Below are positions 9,474 through 18,162 of a stretch of 64,000 bases of DNA, piece after piece; the stretch's first letter is position 1; each line of letters opens with the position of its first letter. Source of the DNA: an uncultured Candidatus Saccharibacteria bacterium (lineage in GTDB: Bacteria > Patescibacteriota > Saccharimonadia > Saccharimonadales > Saccharimonadaceae); NCBI GenBank assembly GCA_947166125.1, contig CAMVCW010000001.1, forward strand, positions 186,001 to 250,000. The letters run 5' to 3'. Both the position numbers and the translations under genes were made by a program. The notes under the pieces were generated by a model. The model made no database searches and was not told the DNA's origin. It saw nothing but the letters and a program-made list of their open reading frames with translations.

Positions 9474-9504
9474 AAAAACTCCGTGCTTTAGACACGGAGT
9501 TTTT
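9474..9504. terminator. Bidirectional terminator containing a stop codon
   Basis: AAAAACTCCGTG and CACGGAGTTTTT flank a 7-nt loop. The stop codon of the minus-strand triple-domain gene (9488-9490) lies in the loop, so its last codons form one arm. Confidence 0.85.
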
Positions 9505-11002
9505 GCTTTAAATCTATGGTGGCTAAATATCTGGCACTTAGCCATTTTTTCTCTGCTGGTAAAAGTTCTGCAAGAGTACGGCCGTCTGCAAGCTCGAAAA
9601 TCGGGTCAAAACCGAAACCGTTTTCACCGCGAGGGTTTTCTGCAATTTTGCCAACTAATTCACCGTGCCCAGAAACAATTTTGTTGCCATCGTAATAAAC
9701 GAGTTCACAGATGAAACGGGCGGTTCGATCTTTACCAGACATGCGATGGATAATTTCGGCGTTTCGTTCTTCGTCGCTGGTATTTTCGCCGAGGAAACGA
9801 TGCGTCAAAACGCCAGGAAAACCGTTTAGTGCATCAATCATCAAGCCGGAGTCGTCGGCAACGATTGGAGTTCTTGGTTTGATAGCTGCATAAATTTCGA
9901 TGGCTTTCTTGGTAGCATTGCCGAGGAAGCTATCAGCATCTTCTTCAATGTCGAGTTTTTCGTGCAAAACATCTTTTAAACTTAGCATTAAATATTCTGG
10001 GAACATTTGCCTTAATTCTGCGAGTTTCCCAGGGTTATTGGTGGCAAAGACGATTTTTTGCATAAAACCATTATATAACAATTTCTCAAGCACTATTGAG
10101 GTTACAACGTCTTCTTGATAATTATAAACATCGATTTTAGCGAATTGCTTGTCAAAAGATTTTGTAGCTTCAATTTGTTGGGCCGTTTTGTTGTATAAGG
10201 CATTATACATAGCCGCTTCTTGGTCGAATTTATCGTAACTGTTACCACGTTTTTGGATTCTGGCTTGGAGTTCTTCTGGCCTGTTAGTAGTTAGGAAGAT
10301 TAAAAAATCGTTTGGATGGTTGAGCAAATATTGTTGACACGTTTGTAGGCGTATAGCGTCTGAATTTTCTGGGAACATAATTGCGGAGATATGTTCTTTT
10401 TCGCGATCTAGGCAATGAAGCCCGAAATTTTGCAGATTTCTCGCTAGTGTGGTTTTGCCTATGCCATCGGTACCTTCAATAATGATACGTTTTGGATAAA
10501 TTTCTAAATTTTTGATAAAATTTAGAATTTCATTATCGTTTTTGACATATACTACTCTGAGATTTTGTGTCGTGCGCTGTGCCGCCAGAATAGGGAACCA
10601 ATATTCGTATTCAACTTTGAATTGTGTAATATCTGAGTCGCAGAAAATGATAATTTCCTTTTCTGGGAAACGTGCGGCATAAAGCAGTTCGGTAATCGTA
10701 GCGATGGCTGAATACTTCAAAAGGCTCACCATTACGATGTCTGCCTGGTTAATTTCATCCAACTCGGCTTTGACGGTGCTGGCGCAGGCGGATAATTTTT
10801 CGCTTTGTGGCTCGTAATAAAATCCACCAACGTATTCTAATTGCGGGTTGATTTCGAGCGGGCTAACTTTTGCGTAGAGAAATTTCTCTACGCTTCCGAG
10901 CATTCGTGAACGGATATCGCTCGCCAATTTTTTGGTAGCATTTTCCGGAGTGATGGTTGAGTGCTGGACATTGTAAGCTGACGAGAAGAATAATCTTTTC
11001 AT
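9488..11002 (-). CDS. Triple fusion: nucleoside deoxyribosyltransferase-like / thymidylate-kinase-like / HAM1 (RdgB) NTP pyrophosphatase
   Basis: A 504-aa protein with three modules. Residues about 1-165 resemble nucleoside 2-deoxyribosyltransferases (DIVMVSLL, then ITELLYAAR). Residues about 170-310 form a P-loop NMP kinase closest to thymidylate kinase (IIEGTDGIGKTTLARNL). Residues about 314-504 are a complete HAM1/RdgB domain (FATNNPGKLAEL, VADDSGLMIDAL, GENGFGFDPIF), which hydrolyses non-canonical dITP/XTP. The ATG at 11002 overlaps the PnuC-like stop by 4 nt (ATGA) and follows GGGGG, so the longer upstream frame is not used. The unit suggests import, base exchange, phosphorylation and sanitation of deoxynucleosides in one operon (inference). 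An internal ATG at 10063 could give HAM1 alone. Confidence 0.82.
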   Translation of the reverse strand: MKRLFFSSAYNVQHSTITPENATKKLASDIRSRMLGSVEKFLYAKVSPLEINPQLEYVGGFYYEPQSEKLSACASTVKAELDEINQADIVMVSLLKYSAIATITELLYAARFPEKEIIIFCDSDITQFKVEYEYWFPILAAQRTTQNLRVVYVKNDNEILNFIKNLEIYPKRIIIEGTDGIGKTTLARNLQNFGLHCLDREKEHISAIMFPENSDAIRLQTCQQYLLNHPNDFLIFLTTNRPEELQARIQKRGNSYDKFDQEAAMYNALYNKTAQQIEATKSFDKQFAKIDVYNYQEDVVTSIVLEKLLYNGFMQKIVFATNNPGKLAELRQMFPEYLMLSLKDVLHEKLDIEEDADSFLGNATKKAIEIYAAIKPRTPIVADDSGLMIDALNGFPGVLTHRFLGENTSDEERNAEIIHRMSGKDRTARFICELVYYDGNKIVSGHGELVGKIAENPRGENGFGFDPIFELADGRTLAELLPAEKKWLSARYLATIDLKQKLRV

Positions 11003-11562
11003 GATATTGATACCCCCTTTTTCATTAATCTTCGCCAGTTGATGAATGAGTAAACAGCTAAGCCAGTCCAAACGATATTCAAAACGCCAAGCATAACCGC
11101 TTGATTTGGTAACATAAAATATTCTATTACGTAAAGAATATCGTTAATGAACCAAATGATCCAGGTATCGATTTTTTTCATCACCATATAATAAGTGGCA
11201 ACAAAGCTACTAACGGTCGTGAAAGAATCGATTAGCGGTAGGGGATCATCAGTGTTTTTTAGAAAAGAAAAAACCAAGAATGTTGCAATTGTTAATACAC
11301 CGATGTAAATTACGCGCTCGCGCCATTTACAAATTGTGATTTGACTTTTTTCTTCTTTCCCCCACCTCATAAAGCCGATAATGCCGATAACAAGATAAAA
11401 TGCGTTATTGGCTACGTCACCGTAAAGGTGGTTCAAAAAAGAAAAGATGAGAAGTCCGAACATTTGTATGATGTAAAATATCCAGTTGCTACGTTTGTTG
11501 ATTGCGACTAATACTCCTTGGACAAGGCCAAGAATTGTACAAATTCCTTCTAAAACTATCAT
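10999..11562 (-). CDS. PnuC-family nucleoside/NMN transporter
   Basis: A 187-aa protein of six to seven hydrophobic helices with PnuC hallmarks: GFMRWGK and WIIWFINDILYVIEYF, near the family WxxW(x3)D/N substrate motif. PnuC proteins take up nicotinamide riboside, and relatives PnuT and PnuN take up thiamine or deoxynucleosides. Coupling to the deoxyribosyltransferase-kinase-HAM1 fusion favours a deoxynucleoside, but the substrate is inferred only from context. GAGAGGTG precedes the ATG. Confidence 0.8.
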   Translation of the reverse strand: MIVLEGICTILGLVQGVLVAINKRSNWIFYIIQMFGLLIFSFLNHLYGDVANNAFYLVIGIIGFMRWGKEEKSQITICKWRERVIYIGVLTIATFLVFSFLKNTDDPLPLIDSFTTVSSFVATYYMVMKKIDTWIIWFINDILYVIEYFMLPNQAVMLGVLNIVWTGLAVYSFINWRRLMKKGVSIS

Positions 11563-11603
11563 TTTTTCACCTCTCTAGATTTTTACCATAGATTTTAAAG
11601 AAC

Positions 11604-11625
11604 AAAATGAGCCAGAGGCTCTTTT
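11604..11625. terminator. Terminator between Clp-like gene and pnuC-like gene
   Basis: GAGCC and GGCTC form a short hairpin flanked by AAAA and TTTT on both strands. It follows the minus-strand Clp-like gene. Confidence 0.6.
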
Positions 11626-11679
11626 ATATGTTAACACAAGATTAGTGTTTGTCAAATTTATCTGATTTTTCGATTGATT

Positions 11680-14064
11680 TTAGCTAATTTCAATTTCGTT
11701 GGGAGTGATGTGAAGGGTAGAGCCGGGAGTGGCGTGGCCGGATAATATGGCGGCGGCGACGATATTTTCTACGGTTTTTTGGACAATACGGCGCATGGGG
11801 CGGGCGCCCATTTTGGGATCGTAACCTTTATCTATTAAGATTTGTTTAGCAGCAGGATCTACTACTACGGAGATTTTTTGAGGTTCGAGAGTTTTGTTGG
11901 TGGAGGCGATAATCAAATCTAACACGCCGACCAAATCTTCTTTAGACAATGGTTTGAAGAGACAGATTTCGTCAAAACGGTTGAGAAATTCTGGTTTGAA
12001 TTCGCCGCTAGAAATGAGGTTTTCGATTAAATCTTCTTTGAAATCTTCAATTTTGACACCGGCGGTGATTTTTTCGCGGATTTCATTGGCGCCAGCATTG
12101 GAAGTGGCAATAATGATACTATCGCGGAAACTGACTTCGCGGTTTTTCTCGTCGCGGAGAATGCCCTCGTCTAGCACCTGCAAAAGCGTAGTGAGCACAG
12201 ACGAGTGGGCTTTTTCGATTTCGTCTAGGAGGATGACGGAGAATGGTTGTTTCATGACCTGGGCGGTAAGGCTGAGGCCGTCTTTGGCGCCATCTTTGAT
12301 AAGACGTGAAACATCGCTAGCGGAAACAAATTCGTTCATATCTAGGCGGATAATGTTATCTTCGCCGTTGAAGTAAACCTCGGATAGGGTTTTGGCGAGT
12401 TCGGTTTTACCTACACCGGTGGGGCCGAGGAAAAGGAAAGTACCGATAGGGCGGCCAGAATGTTTGACGCCGGCACCGGCGCGACGCAAGGCATTGGCAA
12501 CAGCGGAAACGGCTTCGACTTGATCGATCATGCGTTCGTGGATAAGTTGTTCTAGATTTAGTAATTTTTCGCGGTCTTCGGTGTCGGAGGCAACTTTAAC
12601 CTTGACGCCATAAGATTTTTCTACGGCAGTAGCGACGGATTCTGCGGTGACTAGGCCGTTTTCTGCATAAACGGCAGCGCTTTCTAAGAGTAGTTTGGCT
12701 TTGCCGGGCATTTCTACATCGTGAATGTATTGTTCACTGAGGCGGTAGGCTTCGGATAAAGATTGGTAGGTGTAGATAACATTTTTTTGATATTCGAAAA
12801 ATGGGACTTGATCCATTAGGATTTTGAGGGTTTCTTCGTGGCCGCTTGGGGTAACTACGATTTTGTTCAAAGAATTAGCCAAGGCGGGATTTTTGGCGGA
12901 AATTTCGAGGAATTTTTGGTCGTCCATAATGAGGATCATGCGGATGCGGCCAGCTTCTAAAATGGGCACGAGTAAATTGGCAATATCTACGGAGCCAGGG
13001 CCTTCTTCGAAAAAGAGGTGGGCGTTATCTAGGCAGAGGATAATGTTTTTGGCGGAATAGATTTCATTGAAAATGTTGATCATCAAGTATTCTAATTCGC
13101 TATTGTCTTTGGCGGCAGAAATAAGGCTGGGTGCATCTAGAGCAAAAATTTGGCGATATTTTAGGGAATTGGGGATCTTGCTGTTGGCATCCATGAGGGT
13201 TTCGGCGAGGGAATTGACGATGGTGGAACGGCCAGAGCCATAAGCCCCGATAAGCGCAACATTTTGGCGACCGCCATGAGTGAAAGTTTCTACGATTTGG
13301 CCGATAATTTTAGTGTGGTCGGCCATCTGAAGTTGGATGTGAGAATTTGCATAGCGTTCGGAAAGATTGATGGCGAAACGTTGCAGTGTGGGTGTGTAGC
13401 CAAAAGCAAAATCGCGGCCAATACCACCAGAGCGTACGGGCTTTTTGATGTCTTTTACCAGGCCGGTGAGATAATTAAACCAAATGATGCCTTGGTGAAG
13501 ATCGGCTGTGGTGAGTTTGATTTGGTTGAGAACGAGCTCGGCATTAGGAAGATTTTGTACAAGTGCTACGGCCAAAATAGCGCCGGTGATTTCTTCGGAA
13601 TTGGTGGAGTTTAGAATGTCTTGTGCGGTGGCGTAGATGGGATCGGTAGTGGCTGGGAGAAATTCCTGGGCCTGTTGAAAGAAAGAGATTGGCAAGCCAA
13701 ATCTGGCCATAATGAAGGACCCGCCGCGAGTTTTGGGGAGGATTTTAATTAAGTCTGCAGGAGTGGTGTTGGGGGACAAAAGTAGAAGCAAATCTTCGGA
13801 AAGTAGATCGGTAAAACTGCCTGATTTGCCGATAGGGATTTCGTTTAAATCGTTTTTGATCCAAAAAACTAGCATGGCTGGTAAAGCAGAAAAACCGATT
13901 AATGTCCAACCTAGTGCGATTTGGAAATATAGCAGGGCGATACCGCCAAAAAGCAAAGCGATGAAGATAACGAGCGTGAGCGCCAAGACTGGAGGGCTAT
14001 TGAGCGAGCGTTTTTGATACGCTTTTTTTACGCGAGGATTTTTGGGGTCAAAAGAACTATTCAT
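11680..14064 (-). CDS. Membrane-anchored Clp-type AAA+ ATPase with a degenerate first ATPase domain
   Basis: A 794-aa Clp/Hsp100 protein. Two hydrophobic helices at about residues 27-70 replace the usual soluble N-terminal repeat domain. The D1 P-loop (about 272-280) reads GAYGSGRST, with Arg in place of the catalytic Lys, and its Walker B reads CLDNAH, with Asn for the Glu. D2 is canonical (GPTGVGKTE near 545, LLDEIEKAH, ATSNAG, FLNRFDE). No clear IGF/VGF ClpP-docking loop is seen between the D2 sensor region and FLNRFDE. It is likely an unfoldase working at the membrane with D2 as motor. The start overlaps the upstream gene by ATGA. Confidence 0.85.
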   Translation of the reverse strand: MNSSFDPKNPRVKKAYQKRSLNSPPVLALTLVIFIALLFGGIALLYFQIALGWTLIGFSALPAMLVFWIKNDLNEIPIGKSGSFTDLLSEDLLLLLSPNTTPADLIKILPKTRGGSFIMARFGLPISFFQQAQEFLPATTDPIYATAQDILNSTNSEEITGAILAVALVQNLPNAELVLNQIKLTTADLHQGIIWFNYLTGLVKDIKKPVRSGGIGRDFAFGYTPTLQRFAINLSERYANSHIQLQMADHTKIIGQIVETFTHGGRQNVALIGAYGSGRSTIVNSLAETLMDANSKIPNSLKYRQIFALDAPSLISAAKDNSELEYLMINIFNEIYSAKNIILCLDNAHLFFEEGPGSVDIANLLVPILEAGRIRMILIMDDQKFLEISAKNPALANSLNKIVVTPSGHEETLKILMDQVPFFEYQKNVIYTYQSLSEAYRLSEQYIHDVEMPGKAKLLLESAAVYAENGLVTAESVATAVEKSYGVKVKVASDTEDREKLLNLEQLIHERMIDQVEAVSAVANALRRAGAGVKHSGRPIGTFLFLGPTGVGKTELAKTLSEVYFNGEDNIIRLDMNEFVSASDVSRLIKDGAKDGLSLTAQVMKQPFSVILLDEIEKAHSSVLTTLLQVLDEGILRDEKNREVSFRDSIIIATSNAGANEIREKITAGVKIEDFKEDLIENLISSGEFKPEFLNRFDEICLFKPLSKEDLVGVLDLIIASTNKTLEPQKISVVVDPAAKQILIDKGYDPKMGARPMRRIVQKTVENIVAAAILSGHATPGSTLHITPNEIEIS

Positions 14065-14441
14065 ATGGCTAGCCCCACAATGCTTAGAATAATACCGATG
14101 ATTGGCAGCATGGGGATGATTGGCCAGAGGATGATAAGAATTAAACTGGCAATACCGCCAACGATGATGATAAGTGTGCCAGCTAAAAGTAAAATGAGTC
14201 TGGATAAGAAACCGATAAAACGTGAAACTAGGCGATCTAAAAACATGTGGAATTTGAGATCTAATGATGCGGAGCTAGAAGCGGTTTCGGCGGAGATTTG
14301 ACGGTAAGGCTTGAAAAGAGTGCGGACAAGTGAGGACATCGAAAAGAAATCTGTAATGCTAGTGAGGGAAGTGCGAGCTTTGGAGATGAATACTTGCCAC
14401 CCGCGAGAATACCACCAGAAAAACATTTCGGTAATAGCCAT
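14061..14441 (-). CDS. Small membrane protein coupled to the Clp-like ATPase
   Basis: A 126-aa protein with an amphipathic, charged N-terminal half and a very hydrophobic C-terminus (about residues 78-126, two helices rich in Ile/Leu/Gly). No family is recognised. Its stop overlaps the ATPase start by 4 nt, so the two are probably co-translated and may form a membrane complex. A TATAAT on the minus strand lies 7-8 nt before the ATG. Confidence 0.7.
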   Translation of the reverse strand: MAITEMFFWWYSRGWQVFISKARTSLTSITDFFSMSSLVRTLFKPYRQISAETASSSASLDLKFHMFLDRLVSRFIGFLSRLILLLAGTLIIIVGGIASLILIILWPIIPMLPIIGIILSIVGLAI

Positions 14442-14465
14442 AAGGATATTATAACATATATCTAA

Positions 14466-16073
14466 TTATCTGGCGATGCAGCGGAGAGATGCGCCTACTG
14501 CACGACTGTTATTAATGGAACTCCAATCTATAAGATTGAAATTGGTATCGTCGAAAACCATAGCATAAGAATAGGTATTGCGTTTAGCCGTATTGGACCA
14601 ATAAAAACCATAAGTCGATAAATCATATAGGGCTCTTCCTGTGAGGTAACCGGACCGCACAAACCATAAAGGTGAATCCGTTAAACTTATTTCATTTTTA
14701 TATAGATTATATAAAGTGGAGTAATTTGAAATTTCAGGTAATTTCCAGTTTTTAGAACAAATAGAATTTAGTACATTGCTTTGGGTATTACTATAATTAC
14801 TGGCTATAGCTGCGGTCCAGTTATAGTAATTACCTATTGATGCATGACCTGTTTCTATATCATCTGTTTTGTTGGCAGTATATGGTGCAGTACTACTGTT
14901 CTGCCAACCAGTAACGGTGGTATCAGTGAAGTCTATGGTAGTAGCACTATTGGCTGGAGTATAGTATATTACTCCATTACTTTCTGTGTATCCATCATTA
15001 TATTCTGCATATTGTCCAGTGCTGGAGCTATATGTTACATTTAGATCCGTATCATTTGAAGTAAGTGGCTTCATTACTTCTTGACCTTGACCGTTTATGT
15101 AAGTTATTATATCTAAATCTAAGTTCTCAGTCATCCAACAATGGCCATCTGCTAACTTTGCTACCCAGTAAAGCTTATTATCCCTAAGATCTACTAATTG
15201 AGTGGAAGTATTTTCTCCATTTCTGGATACGGAGTTACATATATCTGTAGTCATATCTTGCATAGCGTAATAAGCCCCACTTTCTTGTGGGTATTTTTGT
15301 TTTCCAGCCATAGCAAAGGCAGCATCTATATCATTAATAGTATTTGGAGCATCTGTTCCTGGATGGAGGATTATGTATTTAACTTTACCATTATAAGTAC
15401 CAGCTGGTTGGGCAGAGTTAGCATAGATTTGGTAAGTTGTATTCAAGTATGAACCTGATACACTGGTGTCTGTAGTCATACTAGTACCGGATGTTCTTTT
15501 AGCAACTTGAGTATAGACATTTGGTATAGCACTGTAGTTATCATAGCCATTTAATATAGTGGGTGGAGTAGTAGGGACACTTTCTCCAGTAACTGGATCT
15601 ATACCAGTACCAGTACCGGCGTTTAGTTTCATAGCCCAGGATGAAGGATTGGCTACATTATTACTATCATATACTCCAGTTCTAATGTTATAACTATCAC
15701 TAAGCCCATTATTATAGATTAAGTCTGTATTACCATCTATATCTCCACTACTACCTACTGCATAGATACTATAACCATTATTATCATTACAATAAGCACT
15801 GAGTTTAGTATTACCTACATTATTATCTAATTGTCCACCATTAAGACTCACTGTATGTTCTGATGTAACTACTGCATTTACTGTACAGGAAGTGGATAGG
15901 ACTAATTGGATATTGTCTGCGCCAGAACTTATTTCTGCAGATGAATGAGGAATAGTAAAAACAAAGATAGAAAAGATAAGAAGAGGAATAGAAACTAACA
16001 ACACATTACGGAAAGCATAATAGAAGAAATCTACTCTACTATTTACTAAAGACTGTTTTACTTTGTGGCCCAT
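14466..16073 (-). CDS. FISUMP-type surface protein, paralogue 1
   Basis: A 535-aa secreted or membrane-anchored protein. The N-terminus has a basic stretch and a hydrophobic segment (about residues 24-45). A Thr/Ser/Asn-rich region follows, then a C-terminal Fibrobacter-succinogenes-major-paralogous-type domain (DNKLYWVAKLADGHCWMTEN, then ICSKNWKLPE, FYWSNTA and a final GASLRCIAR). It shares N-terminus, domain order and leader with the proteins at 26962-28452 and 44641-46296. Such proteins are thought to be extracellular adhesins or ligand-binding proteins; no ligand can be named. The ATG follows GTGAGGT. Confidence 0.8.
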   Translation of the reverse strand: MGHKVKQSLVNSRVDFFYYAFRNVLLVSIPLLIFSIFVFTIPHSSAEISSGADNIQLVLSTSCTVNAVVTSEHTVSLNGGQLDNNVGNTKLSAYCNDNNGYSIYAVGSSGDIDGNTDLIYNNGLSDSYNIRTGVYDSNNVANPSSWAMKLNAGTGTGIDPVTGESVPTTPPTILNGYDNYSAIPNVYTQVAKRTSGTSMTTDTSVSGSYLNTTYQIYANSAQPAGTYNGKVKYIILHPGTDAPNTINDIDAAFAMAGKQKYPQESGAYYAMQDMTTDICNSVSRNGENTSTQLVDLRDNKLYWVAKLADGHCWMTENLDLDIITYINGQGQEVMKPLTSNDTDLNVTYSSSTGQYAEYNDGYTESNGVIYYTPANSATTIDFTDTTVTGWQNSSTAPYTANKTDDIETGHASIGNYYNWTAAIASNYSNTQSNVLNSICSKNWKLPEISNYSTLYNLYKNEISLTDSPLWFVRSGYLTGRALYDLSTYGFYWSNTAKRNTYSYAMVFDDTNFNLIDWSSINNSRAVGASLRCIAR

Positions 16074-16105
16074 CTTTACCTCACTTATATATGATTACTA
16101 CTACT

Positions 16106-16293
16106 CCCCCCCATGTGGTGCCACTATATTAATGGGGATTAACAAAAATGGCACCGCAAGGGGTGCAACAATCTAATAACGTGTACCAGAAATATCCTGA
16201 TCCAGTCATCGATCAACCTTACGGCGCCGTTTAAAGACTGGAATAATGTGCTAGATATAAAATATCCGGTACATATGTTATTAAATTGTTGCA
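16106..16293 (-). promoter_or_regulatory. Structured 5' leader RNA of FISUMP gene 1
   Basis: A minus-strand TATAAT (16299-16304) places transcription start at the first stem. Bases 16277-16293 pair with 16164-16180 (17 bp including one U-G). Inner stems GTACC/GGTAC and CCAGTC/GACTGG enclose a GGCGCCGUAAGG apical hairpin with a GUAA loop. Then comes the hairpin at 16150-16166 (GCACC...GGTGC). Its 3' arm (16150-16155) can instead pair with 16117-16122, interleaved with 16132-16137 pairing 16109-16114 near the ribosome binding site. Related leaders precede two other FISUMP genes. Confidence 0.65.
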
Positions 16294-16363
16294 TTTTAAT
16301 TATATCACGCTAAAACTATTTGTGAATATTCGTAATTTGAGAAAAATGTGTTATAATGTAAAT

Positions 16364-16468
16364 ATGGCAAGAAAATTTAAAATGAAGGTTGTTTCTAAAC
16401 AAAATCGCAACAACAATCACAAACATAGCGACAAGCGCAAGCACCCACGCTTGAAAAATGGTCGCTAA
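16364..16468 (+). CDS. Small basic protein (34 aa)
   Basis: 34 codons starting MARKFKMKVVSKQNRN, extremely rich in Lys, Arg, His and Asn. A TATAAT at 16352-16357 ends 6 nt before the ATG, so the message would be leaderless, and a strong terminator follows immediately. It is a complete one-gene unit with ribosomal-protein-like composition, but I do not recognise a family. An in-frame extension upstream to 16286 overlaps the promoter and is not favoured. Confidence 0.7.
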   Translation: MARKFKMKVVSKQNRNNNHKHSDKRKHPRLKNGR

Positions 16469-16497
16469 AGAGCCTATTTTACTTAGGCTCTTTTTTT
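16467..16497 (+). terminator. Intrinsic terminator
   Basis: AGAGCCTA and TAGGCTCT form a perfect stem followed by seven T. Confidence 0.9.
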
Positions 16498-16531
16498 GTT
16501 GGCTTGAAAATGCTTATGGTATAATAATAAT

Positions 16532-18154
16532 ATGGATGAAAATGATATTCAGCTGAAGCGACGGGAAAATGAAGAGCAAGCGACTGCCGGACGTGCTAGA
16601 ATATTGGGTTTGCCATATTTAGATACTAGAGAATTTGAAAACGAAATACCACTAGTGTCAGATCTTTTGGATGTGCAAGAAATGCACAAAGATTTTATTA
16701 TTCCACTGCAGCGAGGTGGTGGTGAAGAGCATTATCAATTTATGGTGACTAGTCAGACGCCACGAACATTGATAGAAAAAATGCGTAACGAATACACCAA
16801 TGAAGGCGAGCGGGTAGACTTTTTCTTGATTTCTAATTCCGCGTATAAGGTATTTATGTTGCGCTATGACCCGCCAAAGGTAATACAATACGATGATATT
16901 AAGATTGCGGGTGAGGGTGATAGTGAAACAATTGCTAGCGTATCTAAAACGCTAAGTACTGTATCTACGGAAAAGGTATTTGACTTTTTGCTAGATCAAG
17001 CAGATAAGTTGGGGGCGTCAGATATCCATATTGAAAATATGCGTGATGAAATCCGTATTCGTATGCGTGTGGATGGACTTTTGCATCCGGTGGCAAATAT
17101 TGATAGGGATAGATATCGGATATTTATGGGTGAGCTTTCGTCTAGATCTAATATATCTACGGCGGCCAATAAACCACAATCTGGGCATATGCAAAAAGAA
17201 ATCCATCGTGATGGTGCGACGCATTTACTCAATATTCGTGTGGAAACTATCCCGACCATGTATGGGCAAGATGCGGTGCTAAGGTTGTTTAATTTTGATG
17301 AATCGCTGCTCAATTTGGATTTGTTGGGGCTATCGCGTGAAGAACGGGCGGAAATAGACGAAGTGATTTCGCATCCGCGCGGATTGGTGCTGATGGTGGG
17401 TCCGACTGGTTCTGGTAAATCTACTACGTTATATTCTATGCTGAACGCTTTGAATACTTCGGATAAGAAAATTATTACTTTGGAAGACCCGATCGAATAT
17501 GGTATTACGGGGATTTCGCAGATTCCGATTAATACTAATGCGGGTGGATCGTTTGCAGAGGGATTACGCTCGGTGCTACGTTTGGACCCGGACGTAGTGA
17601 TGGTGGGGGAAATTCGCGATGCAGATACAGCAAAAACGGCGATCCAGGCATCTATTACGGGACATTTGGTGCTTTCGTCTTTTCACGCTAATTCTACGAG
17701 TGCAGCGTTTTCTAGGATGATAGATCTAATTGGTGTGAACCCGATATTTGCAAGTTCTATACGGCTGATTGTGGCACAGAGGCTGGTAAGGAAGCTTTCT
17801 GACGCAAAGAAAGCGCGGCCAGCTACGGAAGCGGAACGTGATTATATCCGCGAAGTGATGAAAGGCGTGAGCGCGGATATATTATCCGATTTTGATATGG
17901 AAAATCCGTTACTTTATGATCCGGTAACTACGGAAGAGGATCCGTTTGGATACAAAGGCCGTACGGTGATAATGGAACAATTGGTGGTAAACGATGATAT
18001 TCAGGCGTTTATTCGGGGGGACGTAGCAGATATTAATACAAAAGCGATAGAGGAAACGGCTAAACGTAACGGGATGTTGACTTTGGAACAAAAGGGAGTA
18101 TTAGCGGTGCTACGTGGCGAGACTACTTTAGAAGAAGTATCGCGTGTGATATAA
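16532..18154 (+). CDS. pilB: Type IV pilus assembly ATPase PilB (GspE/PulE family)
   Basis: A 540-aa secretion ATPase that powers pilus extension. It shows the Walker A GPTGSGKSTT (about residue 289), Asp box (ITLEDPIEY), Walker B (VVMVGEIRD) and His box (ASITGHLVLSSFHA). The four-cysteine zinc site usual in the C-terminal part of PilB/GspE is absent: the stretch after LVAQRLVRKLSD has no Cys. TATAAT at 16520-16525 lies 6 nt before the ATG (leaderless). Minor pilin-like genes lie at 32505-35511. Saccharibacteria are known to carry type IV pili. Confidence 0.93.
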   Translation: MDENDIQLKRRENEEQATAGRARILGLPYLDTREFENEIPLVSDLLDVQEMHKDFIIPLQRGGGEEHYQFMVTSQTPRTLIEKMRNEYTNEGERVDFFLISNSAYKVFMLRYDPPKVIQYDDIKIAGEGDSETIASVSKTLSTVSTEKVFDFLLDQADKLGASDIHIENMRDEIRIRMRVDGLLHPVANIDRDRYRIFMGELSSRSNISTAANKPQSGHMQKEIHRDGATHLLNIRVETIPTMYGQDAVLRLFNFDESLLNLDLLGLSREERAEIDEVISHPRGLVLMVGPTGSGKSTTLYSMLNALNTSDKKIITLEDPIEYGITGISQIPINTNAGGSFAEGLRSVLRLDPDVVMVGEIRDADTAKTAIQASITGHLVLSSFHANSTSAAFSRMIDLIGVNPIFASSIRLIVAQRLVRKLSDAKKARPATEAERDYIREVMKGVSADILSDFDMENPLLYDPVTTEEDPFGYKGRTVIMEQLVVNDDIQAFIRGDVADINTKAIEETAKRNGMLTLEQKGVLAVLRGETTLEEVSRVI

Positions 18155-18162
18155 TAGTGGTT

